Source: Bacteroides sp.
Lineage (GTDB): Bacteria; Bacteroidota; Bacteroidia; Bacteroidales; Bacteroidaceae
DNA length: 9,985 bases
Direction: 5' to 3'
Assembly: GCA_030151635.1 (NCBI GenBank)
Contig: JASLDF010000024.1
Coordinates: 1 to 9,985, forward strand
Shown here: positions 1 through 6,894 of the stretch, piece by piece
Position numbering within the stretch: the first letter of the stretch is position 1
How the letters are laid out: every line of letters begins with the position of its first letter
Program-made: the position numbers and the translations under genes
The notes under the pieces: generated by a model
Told to the model about the DNA's origin: nothing
The model's input: the letters and a program-made list of their open reading frames with translations, nothing else
The model's database searches: none

Positions 1-2163
1 CTAATCAAGAATTGTTAATTCGTCAATGATTCGTGTAGCACCTGCAAATTTATCAATAATGAATAAAACATAGCGTATATCTACACAAGCAGCACGTTGT
101 GATGCTGGTCTAAAAGCAATATCTCCTGTTAATCCTTCGTAGTTACGATCAAATCCTATACCAATAAGTTCACCTTTACTATTCATTACAGGGCTTCCAG
201 AGTTACCTCCCGTGTTATCTGTATCAATAATAAAACAAACAGGCATTTCACCTTTTTCATTTGCATAACGACCATAATCACGGGTATTATACAATTGTTC
301 AAGTTTATCTGGTACTACAAACTCCCAGTTCGAATTGTCTTTTTTCTGCATTACACCTTTTAATGTAGTATAATGAGAGTACCATTCACCATCTTTAGGC
401 GCATATCCTCTAACTTTACCATAAGTTAAACGCAGTGTAGAGTTTGCATCAGGATAAATAGGTGTTTTATTCTCTTGACGCAACTTCATCATACCACCTA
501 CCCATGTTTTATGAGCTAAACTATAAGCAAGGTCCATATCAGCCATTTCATCACGAGTTTGAGCCATTTTCTTACTGATTTCTTTAGTGAAAAGAATTAA
601 AGGATCTTTCTCAATTTTTTTGGCAGAAGGATTCTTTGCAAAGGCTGAATAGTTTGCTTCTGAAGCAAAAATTGAGTTTTCAAACAAGTCAATTAACACC
701 TTTTCAATATTTCCTTTGTATTTTTTATTGCTACTTGCTAACATTTCAATTTGCTCTGTTTCAGGAATAATTTCCTTGTAAACAGCAATTAGGTCATTTG
801 CCACATGACGCTCTACAAATGCATAAGGAACACTCTTAAAATATTTTGAAGCTTGATCATTTAAATTCTCAATACTAGCAGCTACCTTTTTCTTATCCTT
901 AGACTCCAGAGCTTTTAACAATGCTTTTGTACTAGGTATAGCTGTGTAATCTAAACCTGTTAAGAAACATTCTGCAAGAGCTTCACGATGCAATTTCGCC
1001 ATACGACGATTCGCTACAATATTCTGAATACTACTAAATGCTTCTTGATATGAATTATCTCCAATTTTCTTACCGTAATCTAAAAGCTGATTTTGCTGTT
1101 CAACTTTTGTATCAATTACTTTTAATCTAACTAATCCTTCATTCATACCAATCGCATTCTTCCAATAGTTTGCAGAACCAGCATATTTACTAGCATAGTG
1201 AATACGTACAGCTGCATCTTTTTGCATTTCACTCATTAAAGCTGCAAGACGTCTATCTCGTACATTTTTACGTAAGAAGTTCGTAGTTTCCATACGCTCT
1301 TTCACCTCATCAGCAATCATGTATCTCCAATTTCGTCCAGGGAATCCCATCAAAAAAGTAAACTTGCCCTCTTCTACACCACTTAAATTAATCGGTAAAT
1401 GTTTCTTAGGTAACAATGGCACATTATTCTTTGAATACTCTGCTGGAGATCCATCAGTTTTTGCATAAATACGGAAGATCGAAAAATCTCCTGTTTGTCT
1501 CGGCCACATCCAGTTATCAGAATCAGCTCCAAACTTACCAATTGAAGACGGAGGAGTACCAACAAGACGAATATCTTTATAAACTGTCTTTATAAATAAC
1601 ATATAGCGATTACCACCATAAAAAGGACGTAGTTCAATCTCTGTAAAAGGGGTTACCTCAATTTTATTTTCAGCAACGAAGCGGTCTGCAACCGTATTTA
1701 AGAACTTTGTAGATAAGAAATTCTGATTGGCTTCTTTCTTATCCTTATTTAACTCAGCCTCTACAAATTTTGTTACATCTAATATTTTATCAATGTATGT
1801 GATTGTTAAACCTTCACATGCTAATTCCTCATCAAAGCTCTTAGCCCAATAACCATCAGTTAAATAATCGTGCTTAACACTACTTAGCTTTTGAATAGCA
1901 CCATAACCGCAATGGTGATTAGTGAACACTAAACCTTTTGACGATACAACTTCGCCAGTACAACCACGTCCAAAATGAACCACAGCATCTTTCAATGAAG
2001 CAGTTGTCTCACTATAAACATCATCAACTGGAATTTCCAATCCCAACTCTAACATTGTGGCTGCATTCTGAGTCTTTAAATCAGGAAGTAACCACATACC
2101 TTCGTCTGCCTTTGCCACAAGCGAGCTCAACACAAACAAACCTAATATTAATTTCTTCTTCAT
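1..2163 (-). CDS. dpp11: S46 dipeptidyl-peptidase, DPP11-type (Asp/Glu-specific)
   Basis: Exported serine peptidase that removes dipeptides from the N-terminus of oligopeptides in the periplasm. The 720-residue protein is complete and has the normal family length. A signal peptide (Lys-rich start, hydrophobic core, AKA) should be cut after residue 19, leaving the typical DEGMW mature start. Family S46 residues are visible: catalytic His84 in TNHHC, Asp226 in TGDFS and Ser655 in GGNSGSPV. The N-terminus-binding residues Asn217, Trp218, Asn332 and Asp672 also match. Arg673 sits where Porphyromonas gingivalis DPP11 has the Arg that selects acidic P1 residues, so I infer Asp/Glu preference. Cys68 and Cys85 flank the active-site loop and may form a disulfide. 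The gene lies 67 bp behind a DPP7-type paralogue, with a terminator-like hairpin in the gap. The start is supported by the signal peptide; no Shine-Dalgarno sequence is visible. Family assignment is very sure; the specificity is inferred from one residue. Confidence 0.93.
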   Translation of the reverse strand: MKKKLILGLFVLSSLVAKADEGMWLLPDLKTQNAATMLELGLEIPVDDVYSETTASLKDAVVHFGRGCTGEVVSSKGLVFTNHHCGYGAIQKLSSVKHDYLTDGYWAKSFDEELACEGLTITYIDKILDVTKFVEAELNKDKKEANQNFLSTKFLNTVADRFVAENKIEVTPFTEIELRPFYGGNRYMLFIKTVYKDIRLVGTPPSSIGKFGADSDNWMWPRQTGDFSIFRIYAKTDGSPAEYSKNNVPLLPKKHLPINLSGVEEGKFTFLMGFPGRNWRYMIADEVKERMETTNFLRKNVRDRRLAALMSEMQKDAAVRIHYASKYAGSANYWKNAIGMNEGLVRLKVIDTKVEQQNQLLDYGKKIGDNSYQEAFSSIQNIVANRRMAKLHREALAECFLTGLDYTAIPSTKALLKALESKDKKKVAASIENLNDQASKYFKSVPYAFVERHVANDLIAVYKEIIPETEQIEMLASSNKKYKGNIEKVLIDLFENSIFASEANYSAFAKNPSAKKIEKDPLILFTKEISKKMAQTRDEMADMDLAYSLAHKTWVGGMMKLRQENKTPIYPDANSTLRLTYGKVRGYAPKDGEWYSHYTTLKGVMQKKDNSNWEFVVPDKLEQLYNTRDYGRYANEKGEMPVCFIIDTDNTGGNSGSPVMNSKGELIGIGFDRNYEGLTGDIAFRPASQRAACVDIRYVLFIIDKFAGATRIIDELTILD

Positions 2164-2182
2164 AATAGTGTATTTAAGATAA

Positions 2183-2219
2183 AAAAGGGTTAAGCATGCA
2201 AAACATCCTTAACCCTTTT
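2183..2219 (-). terminator. Rho-independent terminator after dpp7
   Basis: A perfect 12-bp inverted repeat (AAAAGGGTTAAG at 2183-2194, CTTAACCCTTTT at 2208-2219) with a 13-nt loop. Read on the minus strand, the second arm runs into six consecutive T, the classic intrinsic terminator shape. It starts 12 bp after the dpp7 stop and ends about 20 bp before the dpp11 start codon, so it should end most dpp7 transcripts and leaves little room for a separate dpp11 promoter. It could instead act as an attenuator or processing site. Confidence 0.8.
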
Positions 2220-2230
2220 ATATAGTTTAT

Positions 2231-4396
2231 TTACTCTACAATAGTCATTTCATCCATTAGATAACCACAATCACCTAATTTATCAATGATAAATAGAACA
2301 TAACGAATATCTAAGTTGATACAACGTTGTAAATCATCATCAAAGTTAATATCACCACTTAATGACTCCCAGTTACCATCAAAAGCACAACCTATAAGTT
2401 CGCCATTGCTGTTCATTACCGGGCTACCTGAGTTACCACCAGTAATATCATTTGTAGTTAAGAAACAAACAGGCATTTCACCATTTGGTAATGTATAACG
2501 ACCAAAGTCTTTGTTCAAAATTAATTGCTTCAATTTAGCAGGAACATTAAACTCACGATTTGTTGGATCTTCTTTTTCTAAGATTCCATCTGTTGTTGTA
2601 TAATACTGATAATTAACACCATCACGAGGACTATACGACTTCACATTTCCGTAAGTTAAACGCATTGTAAAGTTTGCGTCTGGATAAGATGGTTTTGGAG
2701 AATTCATAGCACCAAGACCTCTTACGTATGTTTTGTGCAACTTATTCAAATCATCATTATATGTAAACAATTCCGCTGCCAATTCTTGATATCTTTCAAT
2801 GAAAGCTACTGAATATTGAATAGACAAATCTTTTTCAATTGCTTTAACCGTTGGTTTAGCTATAAACTTATTGAAGTTACTTTCTGAAGCAAGAATAGAG
2901 TGATCATACATTTGATCTACAAACTTATTATAATCACCTTTGAATTTAGTCTCAATTAAATTATAAAATGCTGGACGATCTTTAGTAGACACTAAATCTG
3001 CATATAAAGGAAGAAGTGCTTTAGCTACTTTGCGATCCACTTCGTGATCATAATCTTTATTGTGGATATCCTCAAATACCTCTTTCAGTTGTTCTGTTAT
3101 TTTAGCTACTTTCTCATTATCTTTTTCAATAAGGGCAGTAGACAAATCTTTGAACATATAATAAGGACTCTTAAATTCGATAGCACTAAAGAATGTTTCA
3201 GTCAAAACAGTCATTTGATATTTGTATGGAGCCTGAGCTGCTACTATATCATTGATTTTTTGAACAGTTCCTAAATACTCTTCATTACCTTCTTTTCTAG
3301 AGAATGATTCAAATTGAGCTTCTTGTTTTTTCTTATCACCTAGAACATCGTTATCAATAATCGCTTTATTCATACCAATAGAGTTCTTCCAATAGTTTGA
3401 AGAACCTGCGTATTTATTAGCATATTGAATACGAATTTTGTCGCTATTATTCATCACTTCTTTGAGAACATTTAAACGCACACTTCTCACCGCAATACGA
3501 GGTTCATTTGTCGCTGTCATACGTTCTTTCACTTCCGATACTGTTAAATAACGGCTTGTGCTACCAGGGAATCCCATGATCATAGCATAGTCGCCTTCTT
3601 CTAGACCTTTAACAGAAATCTTAAGGTGCTTGTCTGTTTTAAGCGGAGTATTAGACGCTGAGTAATCTTTTGGTTGACCATTCTCATCTGCATATATTCT
3701 AAACATTGAGAAGTCCCCTGTATGTCTTGGCCAAGTCCAGTTGTCTGTCTCTCCACCAAATTTCCCTACTGATGAAGGTGGTGCGGCAACCATACGAACG
3801 TCTGAATATGTCTTTTTGAAGAACATATAATATTTATTACCCGCAAAAAATGGCAATAATTGCACAGAAATACCTTGCTTACCATAAAGATCACTTTCTT
3901 TGAATAATTCTTCAGCAATAGTTGCTAATGCTTTTGCTGTGAAAGATTGATTCAAAGTAATCTCTTTTGATTCTACTTTTTGATTAACTACATCTGTAAC
4001 ATCAACAATACGATCAATGAATACAAATTTCAATCCTGGAGCTGGTAGTTCTTCTTTGTTGTTTTTAGCCCAAAATCCATCAGTTAGATAGTCGTGCTCA
4101 ACACTGCTTAATTTTTGAATTGATCCATAACCACAGTGATGGTTAGTCAAAATCAAACCATTCTTTGAAATAATTTCACCTGTACAACCACCACCGAAGA
4201 TACCTACAGCATCTTTTAGCGATACAGCATTTGTTTGATAGATATCAGACGCCTCTAGGTTTAAACCTCTGGCTTTCATCATATCCATTAGGTGTTGCTC
4301 TTTCATCATTTGCAACAACCACATTCCTTCGTCTGCCTTGGCTCCACCTACAAATAGGAAAAGAACGGCTACAAGACACAGTCTTAATTTAGTCAT
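2231..4396 (-). CDS. dpp7: S46 dipeptidyl-peptidase, DPP7-type (hydrophobic P1)
   Basis: Exported serine dipeptidyl-peptidase of family S46, 721 residues and complete. The signal peptide should be cleaved after residue 21 (GGAKA), giving the same DEGMW mature start as its neighbour. The catalytic triad is His87 (TNHHC), Asp228 (TGDFS) and Ser656 (GGNSGSPV). Substrate amino-terminus contacts are Asn219, Trp220, Asn334 and Asp673. Gly674 is at the position where P. gingivalis DPP7 has Gly673 and DPP11 has Arg673; Gly leaves the S1 pocket open, so a preference for hydrophobic P1 residues is inferred. Cys71 and Cys88 are a possible disulfide pair by the active site. It starts 27 bp after the stop of the sulfatase-maturase gene with no terminator between, which suggests cotranscription, and it is followed by a strong terminator-like hairpin. 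An A-rich stretch (AAACAAA) just before the ATG is typical of Bacteroidetes starts. Family call is very sure; DPP7 versus another Gly-type S46 member is less so. Confidence 0.92.
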   Translation of the reverse strand: MTKLRLCLVAVLFLFVGGAKADEGMWLLQMMKEQHLMDMMKARGLNLEASDIYQTNAVSLKDAVGIFGGGCTGEIISKNGLILTNHHCGYGSIQKLSSVEHDYLTDGFWAKNNKEELPAPGLKFVFIDRIVDVTDVVNQKVESKEITLNQSFTAKALATIAEELFKESDLYGKQGISVQLLPFFAGNKYYMFFKKTYSDVRMVAAPPSSVGKFGGETDNWTWPRHTGDFSMFRIYADENGQPKDYSASNTPLKTDKHLKISVKGLEEGDYAMIMGFPGSTSRYLTVSEVKERMTATNEPRIAVRSVRLNVLKEVMNNSDKIRIQYANKYAGSSNYWKNSIGMNKAIIDNDVLGDKKKQEAQFESFSRKEGNEEYLGTVQKINDIVAAQAPYKYQMTVLTETFFSAIEFKSPYYMFKDLSTALIEKDNEKVAKITEQLKEVFEDIHNKDYDHEVDRKVAKALLPLYADLVSTKDRPAFYNLIETKFKGDYNKFVDQMYDHSILASESNFNKFIAKPTVKAIEKDLSIQYSVAFIERYQELAAELFTYNDDLNKLHKTYVRGLGAMNSPKPSYPDANFTMRLTYGNVKSYSPRDGVNYQYYTTTDGILEKEDPTNREFNVPAKLKQLILNKDFGRYTLPNGEMPVCFLTTNDITGGNSGSPVMNSNGELIGCAFDGNWESLSGDINFDDDLQRCINLDIRYVLFIIDKLGDCGYLMDEMTIVE

Positions 4397-4423
4397 TTTG
4401 TTTAATTAAATTTATATTTATTC

Positions 4424-5653
4424 TTAGAGTTCGTTATTTTTTATTGCCTTCATAATATTAGCAGGCGGGCGTTTTTCATCCAATTCCTTCTTCATATAAT
4501 TCATATAAGGAGTTACGTGAGAAAAGAACTTATAGTAGCCTTTACACAAGTAGTTTAAACCCATTTCTCCATCAATTGTTTGCGCAAATCTATTTTTGGG
4601 GCATTCTCCGTTGCAAGCAAAGAGATAGTCACAAGATCGACATTGCTGGGGTAACGAATTAAATTTATCTTGTCCAAATTTATTTTGCTCTGGGCTATAC
4701 ATCATTTCAACCAATGACTTAGAGTAGATATTACCCAATTTATATTCTGGAAACACAAAGTGGTCACAAGAATACACATCTCCATTAAACTCCATTACAC
4801 CTGCATGACCACATGTTTTAGCCATCGTGCAAATACCAGGTTGTTGCCCCACCCAATTCGCTAATGTGGCATCAAAAATTTGAATATAAAATTGTCCGAC
4901 ATCTTCTTTTACCCATTCGTCAAAAATAGTGCAAAGAAAGTTTCCCCATTGCTCTGGTGTTACAGAAAAATCTGCAAGTGCATAAGTATTGTCATCTTTT
5001 AATGAAGCTAAGTGTCGCCCATCAGCGTGTTTAACGATACGCTCAACAATTGGGGTAAATTGAATATACTGACAACCTATTTCTTTAAAGAAGTGATAAA
5101 AATCCAAAGGGTAATCTGCATTAAAGTCATTAACAACGGCAAGTGCATTCCACTCTACTCCATGTTTTTTCAATAAAGACACACCCTGCATTACCTTATG
5201 AAAGGATGGACGACCTTGTTTATTCTTTCTATACTCATCGTGAAATTCCTGTGGTCCATCAATAGAGACACCTACTAACCAATTATTCTCTTTAAAGAAC
5301 ACACACCACTCGTCTGTTAATAGCGTCCCATTGGTTTGAATACAATTATCTATTTGCCTTCCACGCGCATATTTTTCTTGTAAAGCCATTGCTTTTTTAT
5401 AGAAAGAAATCGGACGCATCAACGTTTCGCCACCATGCCAAGTAAATAAAACTTGAGGCATTGTCTGCGATTCAATATATTCTTTAATGAACTTTTCTAA
5501 CAGTTCATCACTCATCACATGTTTAGGATTTTCTTTATATAAATTTGCTTTCTCCAAGTAGTAGCAATAATCGCAAGCTAAATTACACACAGAGCCAACA
5601 GATTTCACCATCACATACAAGGGTTTAGCAAAAGGAGCATATGTTAAAGCCAT
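4424..5653 (-). CDS. chuR: anaerobic sulfatase-maturating enzyme (radical SAM/SPASM)
   Basis: Cytoplasmic radical SAM enzyme that oxidises the active-site Cys or Ser of sulfatases to C-alpha-formylglycine, so sulfatases become active without oxygen. The 409-residue protein is full length. Cys23, Cys27 and Cys30 (CX3CX2C) bind the SAM-cleaving [4Fe-4S] cluster, and GGE at 74-76 contacts SAM. The C-terminal SPASM domain has all eight expected cysteines (275, 281, 296, 338, 341, 347, 351, 370) for two auxiliary clusters. Asp297, directly after Cys296 in YSCDHFV, matches the proposed catalytic base Asp277 of the Clostridium perfringens enzyme. The sequence closely resembles my memory of Bacteroides thetaiotaomicron ChuR, including the TYAPFAKPLYVMVK start, which supports the chosen ATG. 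No sulfatase lies in the window, so it probably serves sulfatases elsewhere in the genome. It heads a minus-strand unit with dpp7 and is divergent from the DUF4369 lipoprotein gene. Confidence 0.95.
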   Translation of the reverse strand: MALTYAPFAKPLYVMVKSVGSVCNLACDYCYYLEKANLYKENPKHVMSDELLEKFIKEYIESQTMPQVLFTWHGGETLMRPISFYKKAMALQEKYARGRQIDNCIQTNGTLLTDEWCVFFKENNWLVGVSIDGPQEFHDEYRKNKQGRPSFHKVMQGVSLLKKHGVEWNALAVVNDFNADYPLDFYHFFKEIGCQYIQFTPIVERIVKHADGRHLASLKDDNTYALADFSVTPEQWGNFLCTIFDEWVKEDVGQFYIQIFDATLANWVGQQPGICTMAKTCGHAGVMEFNGDVYSCDHFVFPEYKLGNIYSKSLVEMMYSPEQNKFGQDKFNSLPQQCRSCDYLFACNGECPKNRFAQTIDGEMGLNYLCKGYYKFFSHVTPYMNYMKKELDEKRPPANIMKAIKNNEL

Positions 5654-5683
5654 ATCTTTTTAAATCGTATTATAGTTAAATGT

Positions 5684-5744
5684 TGCAATTTACAGATACA
5701 ACCAATCAAAAAATTGCATATCTTGAAAACTGAAGATTTGGTTG
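5684..5744 (-). promoter_or_regulatory. Structured leader of chuR: two interleaved inverted repeats
   Basis: Two inverted repeats are interlaced in A-B-A'-B' order within the presumed chuR 5' leader. In minus-strand order they are CAACCAAATC (5744-5735), TGCAATTT (5718-5711), GATTGGTTG (5707-5699, pairing with the first arm with one bulged A) and AAATTGCA (5691-5684, pairing perfectly with the second). The transcript could form either hairpin alternately or an H-type pseudoknot. It begins almost exactly where a promoter at 5752-5759 would start transcription, and ends 30 bp before the start codon. This is seen in the sequence; a regulatory role is inference and the region is AT-rich. Confidence 0.35.
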
Positions 5745-5751
5745 AACTATA

Positions 5752-5759
5752 CAAAAATA
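5752..5759 (-). promoter_or_regulatory. Candidate -7 promoter box for chuR
   Basis: Reads TATTTTTG on the minus strand, an exact match to the Bacteroidetes -7 consensus TAnnTTTG, about 93 bp before the chuR start codon. I do not find a good TTTG at the -33 distance, so the call rests on one box. It would give a leader of about 90 nt. Confidence 0.4.
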
Positions 5760-5791
5760 GCGAAACTTAACAAATCTATGCATTTTACAAG

Positions 5792-5806
5792 TTCCTTTAT
5801 AAGGAA
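5792..5806. promoter_or_regulatory. Palindrome between the divergent promoters, possible operator
   Basis: TTCCTT and AAGGAA are separated by TAT, a perfect 6-3-6 palindrome. It lies between the candidate chuR promoter (5752-5759) and the candidate lipoprotein promoter (5852-5882), a position suited to a dimeric regulator serving both. There is no direct evidence of binding. Confidence 0.25.
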
Positions 5807-5851
5807 TATTAAATAAAAGAGAACTAGAATATATAAATAACGATAAAAAAG

Positions 5852-5882
5852 TTTCATTTTTATACGATACGACGTATTTTTG
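5852..5882 (+). promoter_or_regulatory. Candidate promoter of the DUF4369 lipoprotein gene
   Basis: A near-consensus -33 element TTTC (5852-5855; consensus TTTG) is followed after 19 bp by TATTTTTG (5875-5882), an exact TAnnTTTG -7 box. Transcription would begin near 5889 and leave a short leader of about 28 nt before the ATG at 5917. A perfect 11-bp palindrome, ATACGACGTAT (5867-5877), overlaps the start of the -7 box and could be a repressor site. Confidence 0.5.
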
Positions 5883-5916
5883 AAATCATTTTGCTAACAA
5901 ATATAAGATTACCTAT

Positions 5917-6591
5917 ATGAATAGATTCTATATTTTTTCGATATCGTGTTTGACTGTCATTTTAGCTTCATGCTCATCTAACTATAAAGTAGATGGTGTG
6001 GCTACTCTAGGTGCGCTTGGTGGTAACCAAATGTACCTCAAATCATTCGAAAAGAACAGATGGTGCACCGTTGATTCTGCACAAATTATTCATGGTGCAT
6101 TTGTTATGAAAGGGAAAATCACAAAGCATACACCTAAACTAGTTACACTTTTTGTAGATAACATTCCCTTAACTCCAATGGTACTAGAGAGTGGAAACAT
6201 AAAAATTGATTTAAACTCAAGTACTCTAGCTATACACGGGACTCCGCTTAATGACAAACTATATTCATTTTATGAGCAAAATCAATCTTTAGAACAAAGA
6301 GCGAAATCATCCCTAACCTTGTCTAGTAATGCCAAACAAAATCGCCTAATACTCGATGAACATCAACAACTCATAAAGGACTTTATAATTAGCAATAAAA
6401 CAAATGTATTAAGTCCAACCATATATTCCATATATAAAAAACATTATCCGCAATTAGTAAATTGTGAAGATATCGTTTGTTTATTTAATGATTCAATTGA
6501 AATCAGTACAAATCTACAGACTAATTCTGAAGACTATGAAATGGTACAAGAGCTTGTTACAAGTTACCCTACTGATTTTTTTCTTTGGTAA
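5917..6591 (+). CDS. DUF4369-domain lipoprotein without thioredoxin domain
   Basis: Predicted lipoprotein of 224 residues. The signal peptide ends in a lipobox L16-A17-S18-C19, so Cys19 should be lipidated. Residues about 23-115 resemble the DUF4369 beta domain found at the N-terminus of many Bacteroidetes TlpA-like thiol:disulfide proteins: the GG in LGALGGNQMYL, VDSAQI followed by HGAFVMKG, VLESGNIKID and IHGTPLND. Residues about 115-180 look helical, also as in that family. The protein then stops near residue 224, and no CxxC thioredoxin domain follows, although related proteins are often about 350-380 residues. No remnant of a thioredoxin domain is seen downstream; a strong terminator follows 20 bp after the stop. 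It therefore looks like a genuine short form rather than a recent truncation. It has its own candidate promoter, diverges from chuR and is a single-gene unit. The function is unknown; a role in envelope stress or redox is only suggested by the domain's usual partners. Confidence 0.82.
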   Translation: MNRFYIFSISCLTVILASCSSNYKVDGVATLGALGGNQMYLKSFEKNRWCTVDSAQIIHGAFVMKGKITKHTPKLVTLFVDNIPLTPMVLESGNIKIDLNSSTLAIHGTPLNDKLYSFYEQNQSLEQRAKSSLTLSSNAKQNRLILDEHQQLIKDFIISNKTNVLSPTIYSIYKKHYPQLVNCEDIVCLFNDSIEISTNLQTNSEDYEMVQELVTSYPTDFFLW

Positions 6592-6611
6592 TTACGCCCA
6601 ATCAATACAAC

Positions 6612-6646
6612 ACAAAGCCTAGTAATTTAGTATTACTAGGCTTTGT
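6612..6646 (+). terminator. Rho-independent terminator after the DUF4369 gene
   Basis: A perfect 15-bp inverted repeat (ACAAAGCCTAGTAAT at 6612-6626, ATTACTAGGCTTTGT at 6632-6646) closes on a 5-nt loop and is followed by a T-rich tail (TTTGTTGTT). It begins 20 bp after the stop codon of the lipoprotein gene, so it should separate this gene from the downstream sppA operon. Confidence 0.88.
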
Positions 6647-6679
6647 TGTTCCTATGCGTTACTTCACTTTTTTAGATTC

Positions 6680-6818
6680 AGTCTAGTTAAGAGTTGTTCA
6701 ATAATAACAACGAGGATAGACTAGTGGTTAAAGTGTATTAATTAAGACACACTAATATAACCACGAATTAGCTGCTAATAACTACTATAACAACTCATTA
6801 AGTTCTAATTCTATAGTA
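6680..6818. other. Gene-free stretch with three consecutive nested hairpins; possible structured RNA
   Basis: The interval 6592-6894 has no gene. After the terminator, three inverted repeats follow in series, each with a second pair nested inside. The first pairs AGTCTA (6680-6685) with TAGACT (6717-6722) and encloses GTTGTT/AACAAC (6693-6698, 6706-6711). The second pairs GTGGTTA (6724-6730) with TAACCAC (6758-6764) and encloses AGTGT/ACACT (6732-6736, 6749-6753). The third pairs TACTATA (6783-6789) with TATAGTA (6812-6818) and encloses AACT/AGTT. I recognise no Rfam family and no tRNA. It could be a small RNA, part of an sppA leader from an upstream promoter, or chance in AT-rich DNA. The strand cannot be decided. 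Confidence 0.3.
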
Positions 6819-6860
6819 TAAATAAAAGCCTATTAACAAATAATATTCGATGTCTTTTTT

Positions 6861-6868
6861 TATCTTTG
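6861..6868 (+). promoter_or_regulatory. Candidate -7 promoter box for the sppA operon
   Basis: TATCTTTG is an exact match to the TAnnTTTG -7 consensus, 26 bp before the sppA ATG at 6895. Transcription would start near 6874, downstream of the alternative in-frame ATG at 6850, which supports the later start. No TTTG is found at the usual -33 distance. Confidence 0.5.
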
Positions 6869-6894
6869 TTAAAACCCATTCAAAATTGAATCGT

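Noticed and set aside
2316..3274. Short plus-strand open frames inside dpp7 (2316-2498 and 3044-3274)
   Set aside because: They lie fully antisense to a well-supported gene, resemble no family, and have low-complexity composition.
6612..6646. Long perfect inverted repeat as a possible insertion-sequence end or attachment site
   Set aside because: Position 20 bp after a stop codon and the T-rich tail explain it as a terminator; there is no transposase or target duplication.
6700..6780. tRNA-like look of the stretch around GACTAGTGGTTAAAGTG
   Set aside because: No acceptor stem pairing, no T-loop GTTCRA motif and no anticodon arm of the right size could be fitted.
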